A stretch of DNA of 64,000 nucleotides from JAGQZY01 sp964588335 (GCA_964588335.1 CAZPOV010000014.1:1-64000), one strand, 5' to 3'. Shown: positions 16,823 through 25,974, numbered from the stretch's first letter. Program-made: numbers and translations. The notes: generated from the letters alone by a model not told the origin.

Positions 16823-17890
16823 TTATTTTAAGCCCGCTGGATCAAAGTTAATCGCCACTACGGCATCAGCATTTGGTACAGCTGAACCATTAAAGGTAAT
16901 TAGCATTTCATTAGGGTTGTAAGTCCATCCATTGTCTGGATCATTTGGGATGACAACGCCGTCAACTTTAACAACGATGGAGCTTACGATGGGCTCACGA
17001 TCCAATTTAAAACCTGTCGATTTTTCAATAATAAGATCAGAGATTCCTGACATCACATCCGAGAAATCATCACACAAGCTGCCTTTGTATCCACCTGTTA
17101 AATCGGACATGGCGATGTTGCGCTCAGCGATGCCTCGACCAGCGAACTGAGTCTCTGTGTTGTTTAAGTAATCCAAACAGGCTTGATCGAGAATGGCGAT
17201 AGTATTGAACATAAAGTTCAGGTTGCCTTCTTGGCTTCCGGTTAAATTAAATAGAAAGTCAAAGTAGTCTTTGTCCTGGAACCAAGTCGGGTCATTTCCA
17301 GGATCGGCTTGTAAAGCCGAGCCGTCAGCTTCATCTGTCAACACGATAACCGCTAACAGGGCATCTTGACGAGGGAAGGGCTCGTTCAGATTGTCTTGAT
17401 AGGAAAGAGCAGTCTGAATACTTTGTAAACTGCGTTCATCTCCACTTCCATTGATTCCCTGTAAGATATTGGTGATAAATGTGTCTTCTAAATTAGGAGT
17501 GTCCGGTTGGATCACTGTCACACCAGTGTGCGATGTCGCATCTGTACCGTCCTTAAAACGCGCGTAATCATAGATCTCTTGTGGATCAGTCACTAAATCG
17601 GCCCGGTAGGCATCGGACGTTGTAACAGCCATTTGATAGTCAAAATTGGTCTGTTGAAACTTATCAATAAATGATTGGAAATTGGCAGCCGCATTGTTCT
17701 GTGAGTTCTCCATTGAACCGGAGTTATCGATCACCCACAATATATCGACCTTCACTTGAGTTCGAGTGACGCTTTGTCTGAACACATTCTGATCACTATC
17801 GAGAGTGAATCCCGTGTCAGCACCACAAGCGGTGAGTAAGCTGGCAAATCCTAGTACTAAAATCCATTTGAGTCTCATTAACGTTTCCAT
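16823..17890 (-). CDS. VWA-domain lipoprotein
   Basis: A 355 aa protein. ATG 17890 follows a GAGGGA ribosome site; the frame begins seven codons earlier. Lipobox LLTAC near Cys 22. The VWA domain begins at about residue 45 with KVDILWVIDNSGSMENS, whose DNSGS is a complete MIDAS metal-binding motif (DxSxS), and continues to VIVLTDEADGS. A C-terminal beta module (VVSSIVVKVDGVVIPND and VPNADAVVAINF) resembles those of other deltaproteobacterial VWA lipoproteins. It probably binds proteins in a metal-dependent way at the cell envelope. Ends at its own terminator. Confidence 0.82.
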   Translation of the reverse strand: METLMRLKWILVLGFASLLTACGADTGFTLDSDQNVFRQSVTRTQVKVDILWVIDNSGSMENSQNNAAANFQSFIDKFQQTNFDYQMAVTTSDAYRADLVTDPQEIYDYARFKDGTDATSHTGVTVIQPDTPNLEDTFITNILQGINGSGDERSLQSIQTALSYQDNLNEPFPRQDALLAVIVLTDEADGSALQADPGNDPTWFQDKDYFDFLFNLTGSQEGNLNFMFNTIAILDQACLDYLNNTETQFAGRGIAERNIAMSDLTGGYKGSLCDDFSDVMSGISDLIIEKSTGFKLDREPIVSSIVVKVDGVVIPNDPDNGWTYNPNEMLITFNGSAVPNADAVVAINFDPAGLK

Positions 17891-18240
17891 AGTATCCCTC
17901 GTCCCTTCCATTGAAGGCCTTTTTTCCTTATCTCTAGGCTTTATTTTAAGACGCCTGGTCTAAAGATTAAAATGGCTGCAAGTGCCTAGAATGGCCGAGG
18001 TAATCTCGATATGCCTCGCTATGAGGCGACTTAACTATCTAAAATAATTAAGGAAAGCTTTTTTTTTGAATTATTTATTTAATTTGCATTGTCAACTTTT
18101 TGAATAATATGGGCTGATTATTGATTCTTTTGAGATGAATGTTAAACCTTGTCGAAAAAGTTATAAACACTCTATAAGAAAGGGCGTTTAACTGTCGAAC
18201 TTTTTACGGGCCTTTAAAAGGGTCAAAAAGTAGGAAAACT
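17891..18240. other. Divergent intergenic region between VWA lipoprotein and LysR genes
   Basis: 350 bp without a supported gene. It is AT-rich in the middle (an 8-9 T run near 18060). I see a small hairpin GCCTC-GCTAT-GAGGC at 18013-18027 and a possible promoter for the LysR gene at 18149-18178. Minus-strand promoter elements for the VWA gene are not clear by eye. Confidence 0.6.
18149..18178 (+). promoter_or_regulatory. Possible sigma70-type promoter for the LysR gene
   Basis: TTGTCG (18149-18154), an 18-bp spacer and TATAAG (18173-18178), about 60 bp before the ATG. Both hexamers are imperfect, so this is tentative. Confidence 0.35.
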
Positions 18241-19158
18241 ATGCTTCTAGATAATATTAACCTCAACTATTTAAGGATCTTCGAATCCGTTTATCGTACT
18301 CGAAGCATGACCCAAGCGGCTCAGGAGCTGCATCTTACTCAGTCAGGGATCAGTCAGCACATTCGTTCTTTAGAGGATTCTCTAGAAATTAAACTATTTG
18401 ATCGTATTAAACAGAAGCTCATACCAACGGCTGCGGGTAAAAAACTTTATGAAAGTATATCCCCGCAACTGAAGAACTTGGAGCAGGCTCTTCATAGTGT
18501 CACCGACAAAGATCATATGCTTCGTGGAGAAGTGACAATCGGTATGCCTGTGGTGTTTGGACTTAACCTGGTCCTGCCTTTGTTAAAAGAATTTGCGGAA
18601 ATCCACCCAGAGCTCACTTTCAACGTTCGCTTTGAACTAGGGCAAGTTCTTAACAATCAACTGTTGAGTGGTGAGGTGGATTTTGCCTTTGTCGATGATT
18701 TCAATATGGACAGCCAGATCAAAACCGAAGGGGTTTACGACGAAGTTCTCACTCTCTACAGTTCTGAGGACTATTATAAAAGGAAGAAAAAGGAAGTGGC
18801 TGGCTTAAAAGGGCGACAGTTGTACGAGGCCTTTGAATATATTGCCTATGAAAAAGGCGAACCTATATTGCGCCATTGGTTGCGCCAACATCTAAAGGCC
18901 GGGCAAATCAACTTGAATGTTCGAGCCTATGTGGCCGACGCTTTGGCTATTTCTCGATTTATCACCTCCGGTCTTGGGGTCGGCGTTTTACCTGGGCACC
19001 ATGGCAAAAAATTGGTGGAACAGGGGTATAAGCTGCATGAGTTTGATTCAAAAGGAAAAGAATCACACAATAAAATCAGTATCGCTACGGTCATTAATCG
19101 AAGTCATTCGTTGCCAGTACAAAAGACCCTTGAATTTCTACTCACCAAGTTTTCATGA
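18241..19158 (+). CDS. LysR-family transcriptional regulator
   Basis: A 305 aa LysR regulator. The winged helix-turn-helix occupies residues 5-65 (NYLRIFESVYRTRSMTQAAQ, then LTQSGISQHIRSLE), and the effector-binding domain runs from about 90 (GEVTIGMPVVFGLNLVLPLL). The ATG at 18241 follows AGTAGGAA. Usually such genes are divergent from their target; here the target may instead be the PhoD-like gene, whose ATG overlaps this stop (ATGA), suggesting a co-transcribed regulator-enzyme pair. Ligand unknown. Confidence 0.92.
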   Translation: MLLDNINLNYLRIFESVYRTRSMTQAAQELHLTQSGISQHIRSLEDSLEIKLFDRIKQKLIPTAAGKKLYESISPQLKNLEQALHSVTDKDHMLRGEVTIGMPVVFGLNLVLPLLKEFAEIHPELTFNVRFELGQVLNNQLLSGEVDFAFVDDFNMDSQIKTEGVYDEVLTLYSSEDYYKRKKKEVAGLKGRQLYEAFEYIAYEKGEPILRHWLRQHLKAGQINLNVRAYVADALAISRFITSGLGVGVLPGHHGKKLVEQGYKLHEFDSKGKESHNKISIATVINRSHSLPVQKTLEFLLTKFS

Positions 19159-20468
19159 TTTGTCGTGCCTTTTGTCTCTTTCTTCTTTATTGGTCAATCG
19201 GTTGCGCTCTGTCGTCGTCACCGCAAACCAGCCAGGGGTTCGGAGCGGTGGCTGTTATGCAAGGGGCGACATCTGATACTGAAGCTCAATTTGTAGTCGC
19301 GGTTCCTCGTCAAGAAAAAGTTCAAGTAGAACTGTTGTCGGAAAAACCAAGTAAGGTGCTTTTAAAAACGCTTGGATCAGCCATTGAGTTTAAGCATTCC
19401 CAGTGGAAGTTGATCCAATTTCGTTTTTCGCAATTGATCCCAGGCGCCTCCTACGGTCTGCGCCTGAAGGGTGAGGTCGGAAATTGGGTGGATGAGCGGC
19501 GGTTTTCAACATTTCCAAGAAATCCCAAGAGCCTGCGTCTAGCGGTGGTGTCTTGTGCTCGTGATGATCTTAAGGGAATCAATGAAATTTGGAAGGCGTT
19601 GAGCAACGACAAGCCGCAGTTGGTATTGATGATCGGTGATAACACTTACGCTGACATTGGTGTTCAGGGTGTGGTGTCATCGATGACAGCCGCGCGCCTC
19701 TGGGACCGGCATATGGAAACTCGCAACAAGCTTGCGTTTTTTCGTGGTCAAGATTTGAGGCCGGTGTTCGCCACCTGGGATGACCATGACTATGGACAAA
19801 ACAATGGCGGGCGCGACTTCAAATTGAAAAAGGAGAGCGCGAAAGTGTTTTCGGCCTTCTTTCCCATGCTTTTGAAAACCAATAATTTTTCGAGTGGCCC
19901 GGGTGTGGCCAAACAACTGACAGTTGGGGAGCAAAATTTTGTTTTGTTCGACAACCGCAGCTTTCGGGCTCCTGCCGAGGCTCAACAAAATAAGGTTCAT
20001 TTTGGTGCTCAACAAATCCAGTGGGCTACAAGTCGAATGAAAAAAACGCATTTGAATTGGCTGGTGAGTGGTGATCAATTTTTTGGTGGGTATCATCCTT
20101 TCGAATCTTTCGAGGGGCAGCATAAAAAAGCTTTTCAAAATTTTTTGCAAAAGATTAAAAGCCTGCAAGTTCCGACAGTATTTATTTCCGGCGATCGTCA
20201 CATGAGTGAAGTCATGAAGATTTCCAAGGGTCAGGTCGGGCAAGACACCTTTGAGATCACCTCCAGTCCGATTCATAGCACGGTCTACCAAGATGCCGCC
20301 CGTAAGCATAAAAACCCGCGGCGCCTGAGTGCCGTCAGTGGGCAATGGAATTATGTGTTGATGGAGATTGACCGAGACGTCGATGCCAACGTCTATCACC
20401 TCAAAACGCAAGCGAAAGGTGTGCAAGGTCAGACTTTTTTCTCAAACACGTTGAAAGTGGCTCGTTAA
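19155..20468 (+). CDS. PhoD-like alkaline phosphatase / metallophosphatase, exported
   Basis: A 437 aa protein with an N-terminal signal (ICRAFCLFLLYWSIGCA; the GC could be a lipobox) and a PhoD-type metallophosphatase domain. Metal-binding motifs are VSCARD near 130, MIGDNTYAD near 155, TWDDHDYGQNNGG near 200 and SGDRHMSEV near 345. PhoD enzymes are Ca/Fe-dependent phosphodiesterases or monoesterases that release phosphate from phospholipids, teichoic acid or nucleotides outside the cell. Coupled to the LysR gene by ATGA. Its 3' end overlaps the convergent MipA/OmpV gene by 4 bp. It may free phosphate from prey material, which is inference. Confidence 0.85.
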   Translation: MICRAFCLFLLYWSIGCALSSSPQTSQGFGAVAVMQGATSDTEAQFVVAVPRQEKVQVELLSEKPSKVLLKTLGSAIEFKHSQWKLIQFRFSQLIPGASYGLRLKGEVGNWVDERRFSTFPRNPKSLRLAVVSCARDDLKGINEIWKALSNDKPQLVLMIGDNTYADIGVQGVVSSMTAARLWDRHMETRNKLAFFRGQDLRPVFATWDDHDYGQNNGGRDFKLKKESAKVFSAFFPMLLKTNNFSSGPGVAKQLTVGEQNFVLFDNRSFRAPAEAQQNKVHFGAQQIQWATSRMKKTHLNWLVSGDQFFGGYHPFESFEGQHKKAFQNFLQKIKSLQVPTVFISGDRHMSEVMKISKGQVGQDTFEITSSPIHSTVYQDAARKHKNPRRLSAVSGQWNYVLMEIDRDVDANVYHLKTQAKGVQGQTFFSNTLKVAR

Positions 20469-21313
20469 AAGACGGGGTTAATGTCAAAAACGAAAGCTAA
20501 AAACACACCATAGTTGGTTTTGTGAACGAAAAGTGGACTGTCTTGATTGGCCGCTAAACTGTAATCATAAAGATTAACCGAGGTTGAAACCTCCCAGCCA
20601 TCAAACGGTAGAGAGTGAAAAAAACCATAAACAAAGCCCAGAAAACCGGCTTGCGCATGATACGAAGGACGGGTCGGGGTGGCAAAGTTGGACTGCACTT
20701 CATAAAAATACTGTTGATACTCACTGGTGTGGGAAAACGCCTCCCAGCGAAAGGTGATTTCACCCCAGTCCGCCATCCAAATCGAGTGACGCACCCCTGG
20801 GTTAAAAGTAAGACCACAGAACTGAGTCCGAGTTGAAAAATTGGTGCAGGTGTTAATTCGTAGGGGCATTCGAAAGTAAGTGCGATGAAAAGTGCCTCGG
20901 TAAAAATAATATTTGACCTGCGGACCGATACTCAAAAGCCAGTCGAGATTCGGCATGCCCTCGCGCACCGGTATTGAGGCTGAGTTTGTGGGAAACTGAA
21001 AAATAAAATTCCAAGAAAAATCCCATTTTGAATTATTAAAAACTTGACCCGAAACTCCGGAAATTCGATCCAAGCGAACCAAGGCTCCGCGGTAAACCGG
21101 GAACGGTAAAAAACGCAGACGGCCTTGTGCCGCTCCAGGGTAATCGGCCAGCCAGCCCGTACCTAAACCAATAGCCCACTTCGAAGGGAGGGTGTCGGCC
21201 GGTCCCAGTGAAGGGATGCTTTCAGCTTTTGCAAATGTTGATAAAAAAAAGACAAAAAAAAGGACGAGCCCGAAGGGTCGTCCTGTTTTTTTGCGAGGTA
21301 AGTTTACTCGCAC
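20465..21313 (-). CDS. MipA/OmpV family outer membrane protein
   Basis: A 282 aa beta-barrel candidate. The only in-frame start before the mature part is GTG 21313, which overlaps the stop of the upstream lipoprotein gene (GTGCGAGTAA). The signal peptide hydrophobic core is LVLFFVFFLSTFAKA, cleaved near residue 30. The MipA/OmpV hallmark is YPGAAQGRLRFLPFPVYRG near residues 58-76, and alternating strands end in a terminal aromatic (INPVF). A rho-independent terminator lies inside the signal-peptide codons (see 21253-21284), so expression may be attenuated. Family members include a murein-hydrolase scaffold and antibiotic-related porins; the function here is not known. Confidence 0.8.
   Translation of the reverse strand: MRVNLPRKKTGRPFGLVLFFVFFLSTFAKAESIPSLGPADTLPSKWAIGLGTGWLADYPGAAQGRLRFLPFPVYRGALVRLDRISGVSGQVFNNSKWDFSWNFIFQFPTNSASIPVREGMPNLDWLLSIGPQVKYYFYRGTFHRTYFRMPLRINTCTNFSTRTQFCGLTFNPGVRHSIWMADWGEITFRWEAFSHTSEYQQYFYEVQSNFATPTRPSYHAQAGFLGFVYGFFHSLPFDGWEVSTSVNLYDYSLAANQDSPLFVHKTNYGVFLAFVFDINPVF
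21253..21284 (-). terminator. Intrinsic terminator inside the signal-peptide codons of the MipA/OmpV gene
   Basis: On the minus strand AGGACGACCC-TTC-GGG(C)TCGTCCT (21284-21261) is followed by seven to eight T and, after GTC, a second run of eight T. It directly follows the stop of the 21304 lipoprotein gene. It also lies in frame within the next gene: the T tract encodes the Phe/Leu core of its signal peptide. Confidence 0.75.
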
Positions 21314-21669
21314 GAAAATCCGGCTTTTTTCAAGTTCGATTCGATTCGATCTTTAACTTCCTCACAGTATTGAGTGCCGAAGCCAGAAGAGGCCACCGAT
21401 TTGGCTTCCCCAAATTTTGTATAGAAAAGCTCACAACCACCAGATTCAGTCTTAGTGACTTCAATGACTCGAGTGTCTTTATCCAAAGTACAAGAAGATT
21501 TGCTTGCGGACATTTCTTTGTTCTCGCTGTCTGCGGAGTCTTCTTTATCATTTGATTGGGCTTCGGTCGTTGTTGCCTTATCATTTGTTTCGTTCATAGG
21601 CTTTTTTTCCGCTGAACTACAAGCACCTAAGCCAAGTACAACCGCAGTAAGTACGAAAAGTTTTTTCAC
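21304..21669 (-). CDS. Small lipoprotein of unknown function
   Basis: A 121 aa lipoprotein: MKKLFVLTAVVLGLGAC gives a clear lipobox with Cys 17. Residues 18-60 are a low-complexity Asn/Asp/Glu/Lys/Ser linker; the C-terminal 60 residues form a compact domain with Cys in SCTLDKD, GGCELFY, QYCEEV and FSCE. The spacing resembles small periplasmic domains with two disulfides. I do not recognise it. It is followed immediately by a terminator hairpin and the overlapping start of the OmpV-like gene. Confidence 0.7.
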   Translation of the reverse strand: MKKLFVLTAVVLGLGACSSAEKKPMNETNDKATTTEAQSNDKEDSADSENKEMSASKSSCTLDKDTRVIEVTKTESGGCELFYTKFGEAKSVASSGFGTQYCEEVKDRIESNLKKAGFSCE

Positions 21670-21772
21670 AATTCCTCCTCTTTTTCGAATTGTTGATCTT
21701 CTTAATATTGTCCTTTAATGCCCTATAAATCAGTATTTGCTGTATTGAGTCACCAAAAATTTAACAGTCGCC

Positions 21773-22651
21773 TTAGGCACCCTTACCAAACCCAGTATCT
21801 GGAGAAACGGATTTAAGATGCAGGTCTCTTTGTGGAAACGGAATGGTGACACCTTCTTTATGAAATTGTCTGACGACTTCATAGCGAAGCTCAGACAGAA
21901 GGAGGTCGAAAAACCACAATTCTTGGGTCCATATGCGCAGATTGAAAACCAGAGACGAATCTCCAAAGTTCTTTAAAACCACTGTTGGCGGCGGCGATTT
22001 CAAAACTTTTTCATGGGCCAATGCCACATCCATAAGCACTTGTGTCACTTTGTCCACATCGGACCCATAGGCGACACCCACTTCCACATGCAATCGGAGT
22101 TTGTCTCCTGAAAAGCTGTCGTTGACCACCTGTTTGGTGATGAAGTCCGAGTTTGGCACAATCATCACCACATCATCCCGGGTCAAAATCAGGGTCGAAC
22201 GGGCTTTGATATCGAGAACGCGGCCCGATGTGGCTCCCACTTGTACAATGTCGCCTTTTTTAATGGGGCGCTCCAAGAGGATGATAATACCTGACATGAA
22301 GTTTTGGGTGATGTTTTGCAAACCAAAACCGATTCCGACCCCGACCAATCCTCCAAACACGGTCAGGCTGGATAAATTGATTCCAATAGAGCCTAAACTG
22401 ATAAGAATTCCAAGAATCAGAATAAAGTAGCGCGAGAAGCGCTCGATGGAGCCTTTGATACCGGGGTCAATGTCTTTGTAGAGAAGTGTTTTGTGAATGA
22501 ACTTTTCCATCCATTTCGAAAGCCAAGAGAATCCGAAAAGCAATGCACAAAAGACGATGACAATCTTAAAAGATATTTCTTGATTACCAAGCTTGAAGAA
22601 GGAATGGTTGATCAATTCTAAAAATTTAGAGGTGATATCCGCGAAAGTCAT
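21773..22651 (-). CDS. Small-conductance mechanosensitive channel, MscS family
   Basis: A 292 aa MscS protein that opens under membrane tension to release solutes during hypo-osmotic shock. Three membrane segments: about 22-40, 60-80 (YFILILGILISLGSIGI) and the pore helix LTVFGGLVGVGIGFGLQNI near 88-106 with the small-residue packing typical of TM3. The cytoplasmic beta domain follows (IILLERPIKKGDIVQVG, and then VMIVPNSDFITKQVVN). The ATG at 22651 is preferred over the frame start 33 bp upstream. Divergent from plsC. Confidence 0.92.
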   Translation of the reverse strand: MTFADITSKFLELINHSFFKLGNQEISFKIVIVFCALLFGFSWLSKWMEKFIHKTLLYKDIDPGIKGSIERFSRYFILILGILISLGSIGINLSSLTVFGGLVGVGIGFGLQNITQNFMSGIIILLERPIKKGDIVQVGATSGRVLDIKARSTLILTRDDVVMIVPNSDFITKQVVNDSFSGDKLRLHVEVGVAYGSDVDKVTQVLMDVALAHEKVLKSPPPTVVLKNFGDSSLVFNLRIWTQELWFFDLLLSELRYEVVRQFHKEGVTIPFPQRDLHLKSVSPDTGFGKGA

Positions 22652-22709
22652 GTTGTTGTCCTCATAAGTCTCATATCGGTGCACTGTCTGTAATTGTTAA
22701 TACGATTCT

Positions 22710-23534
22710 GTGAAACTAAGACATCGGTCTAGACAAGCTTTGATTGACCTAAAGGCCAGTTGGCGTCATATTACGGGCATGGGATCCCTTTTTGCATTTA
22801 TTCGTTCGCTGTTCATGGTGGCTTTTTTTGCTCTGCACACGCTCGGGTGTTCAGTGGTGGTGATCACATTGCTCTTGCTGCGCGCCCCCCGCAAGGTTGT
22901 TGATATTGTCATTGGCCCTATTTGGTGTGGTTTAATGGTGCGATTTTCAGGGATTGTCCCGGTGGTGGAAGGGGCTGAGAATGTGCCGTTAAAAACCGGC
23001 TTTCTTTACCTCTTCACTCATAGCAGTCACATGGATATTCCCACCTTATTCTGGGCGTCTCCTAAAAGTTTTCGTTTTGGATCAAAGGCTTCACTTTTTA
23101 AAATTCCAGTTTTTGGTTATGCCATTCACTTGTCAGGAACTTTGCCAATCACGCGCGAGGATCGGAGTAAGGTCATGAAGGTCTACGAAGAGGCCGAAGC
23201 ACGGGTGGCTAAAGGGGAGGCTTTTGCATTGGCCCCAGAAGGCGGACGCCGAGTCGGAGATGAAATCAAAAGCTTTAAATCTGGGCCTTTTATTTTCGCT
23301 ATTAATGCCAAAATGCCCATCGTTCCTGTGGTTCTGAGCGGTGTTGATCGGGCTTTGCCCAAGGGTTCAATTTTGGTGAATAAAAATAAGTGGTCGCGCA
23401 AAGTGGGTGTGCGATTTTTACCCCCGATAGAAACCAAAGATGTGCCCATTGAAGATATGAAAAAACTGAAAGAGGACATTCGTCAACAGATGGTTCATGC
23501 TTTTGAAGATATGAAAATCACATACATGTCTTAA
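22710..23534 (+). CDS. 1-acyl-sn-glycerol-3-phosphate acyltransferase (PlsC family)
   Basis: Acylates lysophosphatidate to phosphatidate in phospholipid synthesis at the inner membrane. The catalytic motif HSSHMD (HxxxxD) is near residues 106-111; FGSKASLFKIPVFGYAI and ALAPEGGRR (the FxEGTR-like motif, here PEGGRR) follow, then PIVPVVLSG. A hydrophobic segment lies at about 25-60. The start is GTG 22710; an ATG at 22779 would also leave an intact domain. The EGGRR instead of EGTRS is a small departure. 274 aa is normal. Confidence 0.87.
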   Translation: MKLRHRSRQALIDLKASWRHITGMGSLFAFIRSLFMVAFFALHTLGCSVVVITLLLLRAPRKVVDIVIGPIWCGLMVRFSGIVPVVEGAENVPLKTGFLYLFTHSSHMDIPTLFWASPKSFRFGSKASLFKIPVFGYAIHLSGTLPITREDRSKVMKVYEEAEARVAKGEAFALAPEGGRRVGDEIKSFKSGPFIFAINAKMPIVPVVLSGVDRALPKGSILVNKNKWSRKVGVRFLPPIETKDVPIEDMKKLKEDIRQQMVHAFEDMKITYMS

Positions 23535-23667
23535 TCAGGAACAATTGTTCTGGGCCTGGTTGCCGCTTCCTTAGAGGCCATCAACAAATTCTCATAAACT
23601 TTTTATGTTTTTTCATTTTTTGACGATAAATACAGGGAGAGTTCAACCCCTAACAAGGCCGTCGACA

Positions 23668-24801
23668 TTGAAGATCCTACATATTGCAAAATATTATGAA
23701 CCTATCAAAGGTGGAATTGAAAAAGTAACCAACGAGCTCGCAGTGGCTTCGGTGGATTCCGGCCACGAAGTTGTGGTGTTAAGTTGCAATGACAATCGTC
23801 GGTACCTAGAAGAAGACGTGGAGGGGGTCAAAGTGATTCGCCTTCCGCAATTGGCGGAAGCTTTTTCACAACCTCTTTCTTTTGGCTTGCTTTGGCAGGC
23901 TAGAAAATGGTTGCAGTGGGCGGATGTGGTTCACCTCCATATTCCCAACCCGTTGGCAGAGGTTGCCTTTCTTTTACAAGATCAAAGCAAACCTCTTATC
24001 GTAACGTATCATTGTGATGTGGTTGATAAAACAGTTTTGCATAAAGCTTATGAGCCCGTGCAAGAGAAGATTCTTAAACGAGCCGATAAGATAGTGGTTT
24101 CAACACCAAACCATTTAGAGTATTGCGCAGCTTTGCAAGACTTTCAGGACAAGTGTGAAGTGATTCCGTTTGGAGTTCGCGCCAAACATGCCGAGCCCAC
24201 CCCAGAGATGAATTCTCATTTAACAAAAATTAAAGACGAATTGGGCGATTACTTCTTATTTGTTGGATGTTTGCATCCTTATAAAGGCGTCGATGTTTTA
24301 TTACATGCCATGCGCCAGGTGAATGAAAAATTGGTGGTCTTGGGAAATGGTCCCAGCTGGGAATCCTGGTATTTATTAGCACAAGATTTAGGGTTGCAAG
24401 ACCAGGTGCGAATGATCGGACGGGTGGATGACGACAATGAATTTGCCGCCTACATGCACGGTTGCACAGGCTTGGTTTTGCCTTCCTTAAACGAATCGGA
24501 AGCCTTTGGAATCGTTTTGATCGAGGCGATGTCTTGCGCGAAGCCGGTGATTACTACCAAGCTTTATTCCGGCGTGCCGTGGGTCAACGATCAAGGCGTG
24601 ACGGGCTTAGAGGTAATGCCTAACGACCATCAGGGATTGGCCAAAGCTTTGAACGAACTTTCGACCCAACCCGATTTACGTCAAAAAATGGGGGAGGCGG
24701 CTCGCCAGCGTTTTGAGTCGCATTTTACTGTCGATAAAATGGTCCAGGCCTACCATGGTCTTTACGAGCAATCGGCTCGACAAGAAAAACAAGCGGCTTA
24801 G
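23668..24801 (+). CDS. Family 4 glycosyltransferase
   Basis: A GT-B fold retaining glycosyltransferase of about 377 aa. The N-terminal signature LKILHIAKYYEPIKGGIEKVT at the TTG at 23668, with AAGG 9 bp upstream, fits the family start; the frame is open to an ATG at 23605 that lacks a ribosome site. The C-terminal domain has FVGCLHPYKGVDVLL and LPSLNESEAFGIVLIEAM (the E-x7-E nucleotide-sugar motif) near the end. It probably works on a surface polysaccharide or glycolipid. It stands alone between plsC and a Cys-rich secreted protein, so the acceptor is unknown. Confidence 0.88.
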   Translation: MKILHIAKYYEPIKGGIEKVTNELAVASVDSGHEVVVLSCNDNRRYLEEDVEGVKVIRLPQLAEAFSQPLSFGLLWQARKWLQWADVVHLHIPNPLAEVAFLLQDQSKPLIVTYHCDVVDKTVLHKAYEPVQEKILKRADKIVVSTPNHLEYCAALQDFQDKCEVIPFGVRAKHAEPTPEMNSHLTKIKDELGDYFLFVGCLHPYKGVDVLLHAMRQVNEKLVVLGNGPSWESWYLLAQDLGLQDQVRMIGRVDDDNEFAAYMHGCTGLVLPSLNESEAFGIVLIEAMSCAKPVITTKLYSGVPWVNDQGVTGLEVMPNDHQGLAKALNELSTQPDLRQKMGEAARQRFESHFTVDKMVQAYHGLYEQSARQEKQAA

Positions 24802-24913
24802 AAAAGAACTCCCTCGTCAATGGTCTAGATTGAGGGCTCAGTAGCTAAAGTCTCAAATTCAGCTCGCCGACAAGACTTTGTAGCATTTTTATATATCCGA
24901 CAAAGGAATGAAT

Positions 24914-25951
24914 ATGAAATCTTTTAAGCTGTTTTTAACAATGATGGGTTGCTTGAGTCTCGTCGTACAGACAGCCTTTGCAGGCGTCAGTTATGATCGA
25001 AAGCAATTAAAGCAACTGAATCAATCGGCTACCATGCAATTTATGGCTGATTCATTAAAGGACGTTTTCCCGACGCAAGAAGATCACAGAGTCATCAACT
25101 ATGAATTTGTGAAGATGCAAAAGCTTTCGGAAAATTGGCTTTGGAGATTTGAAGTCCAGGGCGACTCGATAGCTTTTCGCGTGAATGGAAAAGTGCAGGC
25201 TCTTTTTAAGCCGGTTTCCAATGACGGTCGTTCTTTTGAAATGAATGGCAAACGAATCGATATTAAAAAAGGCATGAGTTTTCGAGCTTTCCTTGCGAAA
25301 GTTGAAGGGGCCATGGTTAGCAACAGTCGTCCTTTCGAAAGACTTTTTATCGAACGTGCCGAAGCCATTTTCCCTCTGCTGATTGCTGCTGGAATCGGTG
25401 GATTGATTGGATATAGCTTTTGCGCCACACCAGCAAGTGCCGGCGAGCGTGAGTGTCGTTCTGGAAACTGTGGTCGAAATGGCAATCGCAGAAGTTGTGT
25501 CCTCAGCCGCACTCCTCCTTTTAGCTCCAGTCAAATGGTGACGTCCTTCAGTCGTTGGAACCCCAACCGTTGTCGTCCTAGCCGTGGTTATGATTACAAC
25601 AGAGCGGGATGTTTCCATAACGTTCAATCCTGTTACTACTGGAAAGTTGAGCATCCACGAGCCCGACAACACGCTTTTGGCCGTCGCCTCAGTCCTCAAC
25701 AGGGTCGCAATATTTGTGAAGCTCTAGAAAGACATTGGCAGTGCCGCAATGGTGGAACACCTCAGCCGCAAGCTTATCCGCAGGCTCAACCACAAGATCC
25801 TGGTTTTGGACAGATTGTTGGTGAGACTTGTCCGAAAGAAGATTGTAACAACATCGCACGTTTAGCGAACCAGGGTAACAATGCCTGTCGCCAAAAGTAT
25901 GAACAACAGTGTCGCACTCCGGACTATAACCAGTACGACAGCGAGCGATAG
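24914..25951 (+). CDS. Secreted cysteine-rich protein with internal hydrophobic segment
   Basis: A 345 aa product with a Sec signal (KSFKLFLTMMGCLSLVVQTAFA, cleavage near 24). Residues 25-150 are a soluble domain. A second hydrophobic segment AIFPLLIAAGIGGLIGYSF near 153-171 is followed by a basic domain with about 13 Cys (GECRSGNC-like pairs, RSCVLS, CFHNVQSCYYW, then CPKEDC and CRQKYEQQC) and a Pro/Gln linker (PQAYPQAQPQ). No family recognised. ATG 24914 is better spaced from AAAGGA than the ATG at 24908. It faces an L,D-transpeptidase gene across a shared terminator. Confidence 0.7.
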   Translation: MKSFKLFLTMMGCLSLVVQTAFAGVSYDRKQLKQLNQSATMQFMADSLKDVFPTQEDHRVINYEFVKMQKLSENWLWRFEVQGDSIAFRVNGKVQALFKPVSNDGRSFEMNGKRIDIKKGMSFRAFLAKVEGAMVSNSRPFERLFIERAEAIFPLLIAAGIGGLIGYSFCATPASAGERECRSGNCGRNGNRRSCVLSRTPPFSSSQMVTSFSRWNPNRCRPSRGYDYNRAGCFHNVQSCYYWKVEHPRARQHAFGRRLSPQQGRNICEALERHWQCRNGGTPQPQAYPQAQPQDPGFGQIVGETCPKEDCNNIARLANQGNNACRQKYEQQCRTPDYNQYDSER

Positions 25952-25974
25952 TTAACGCTGCAAAAACGAGAATT

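Noticed and set aside
19965..19985. GGGCTCCTGCC match to the palindromic core inside the PhoD-like gene
   Set aside because: Only 11 bases match and they encode conserved protein sequence; no arms or remaining core.
19677..20426. 249-residue minus-strand open frame opposite the PhoD-like gene
   Set aside because: The plus-strand frame has all metallophosphatase motifs; this is its shadow.
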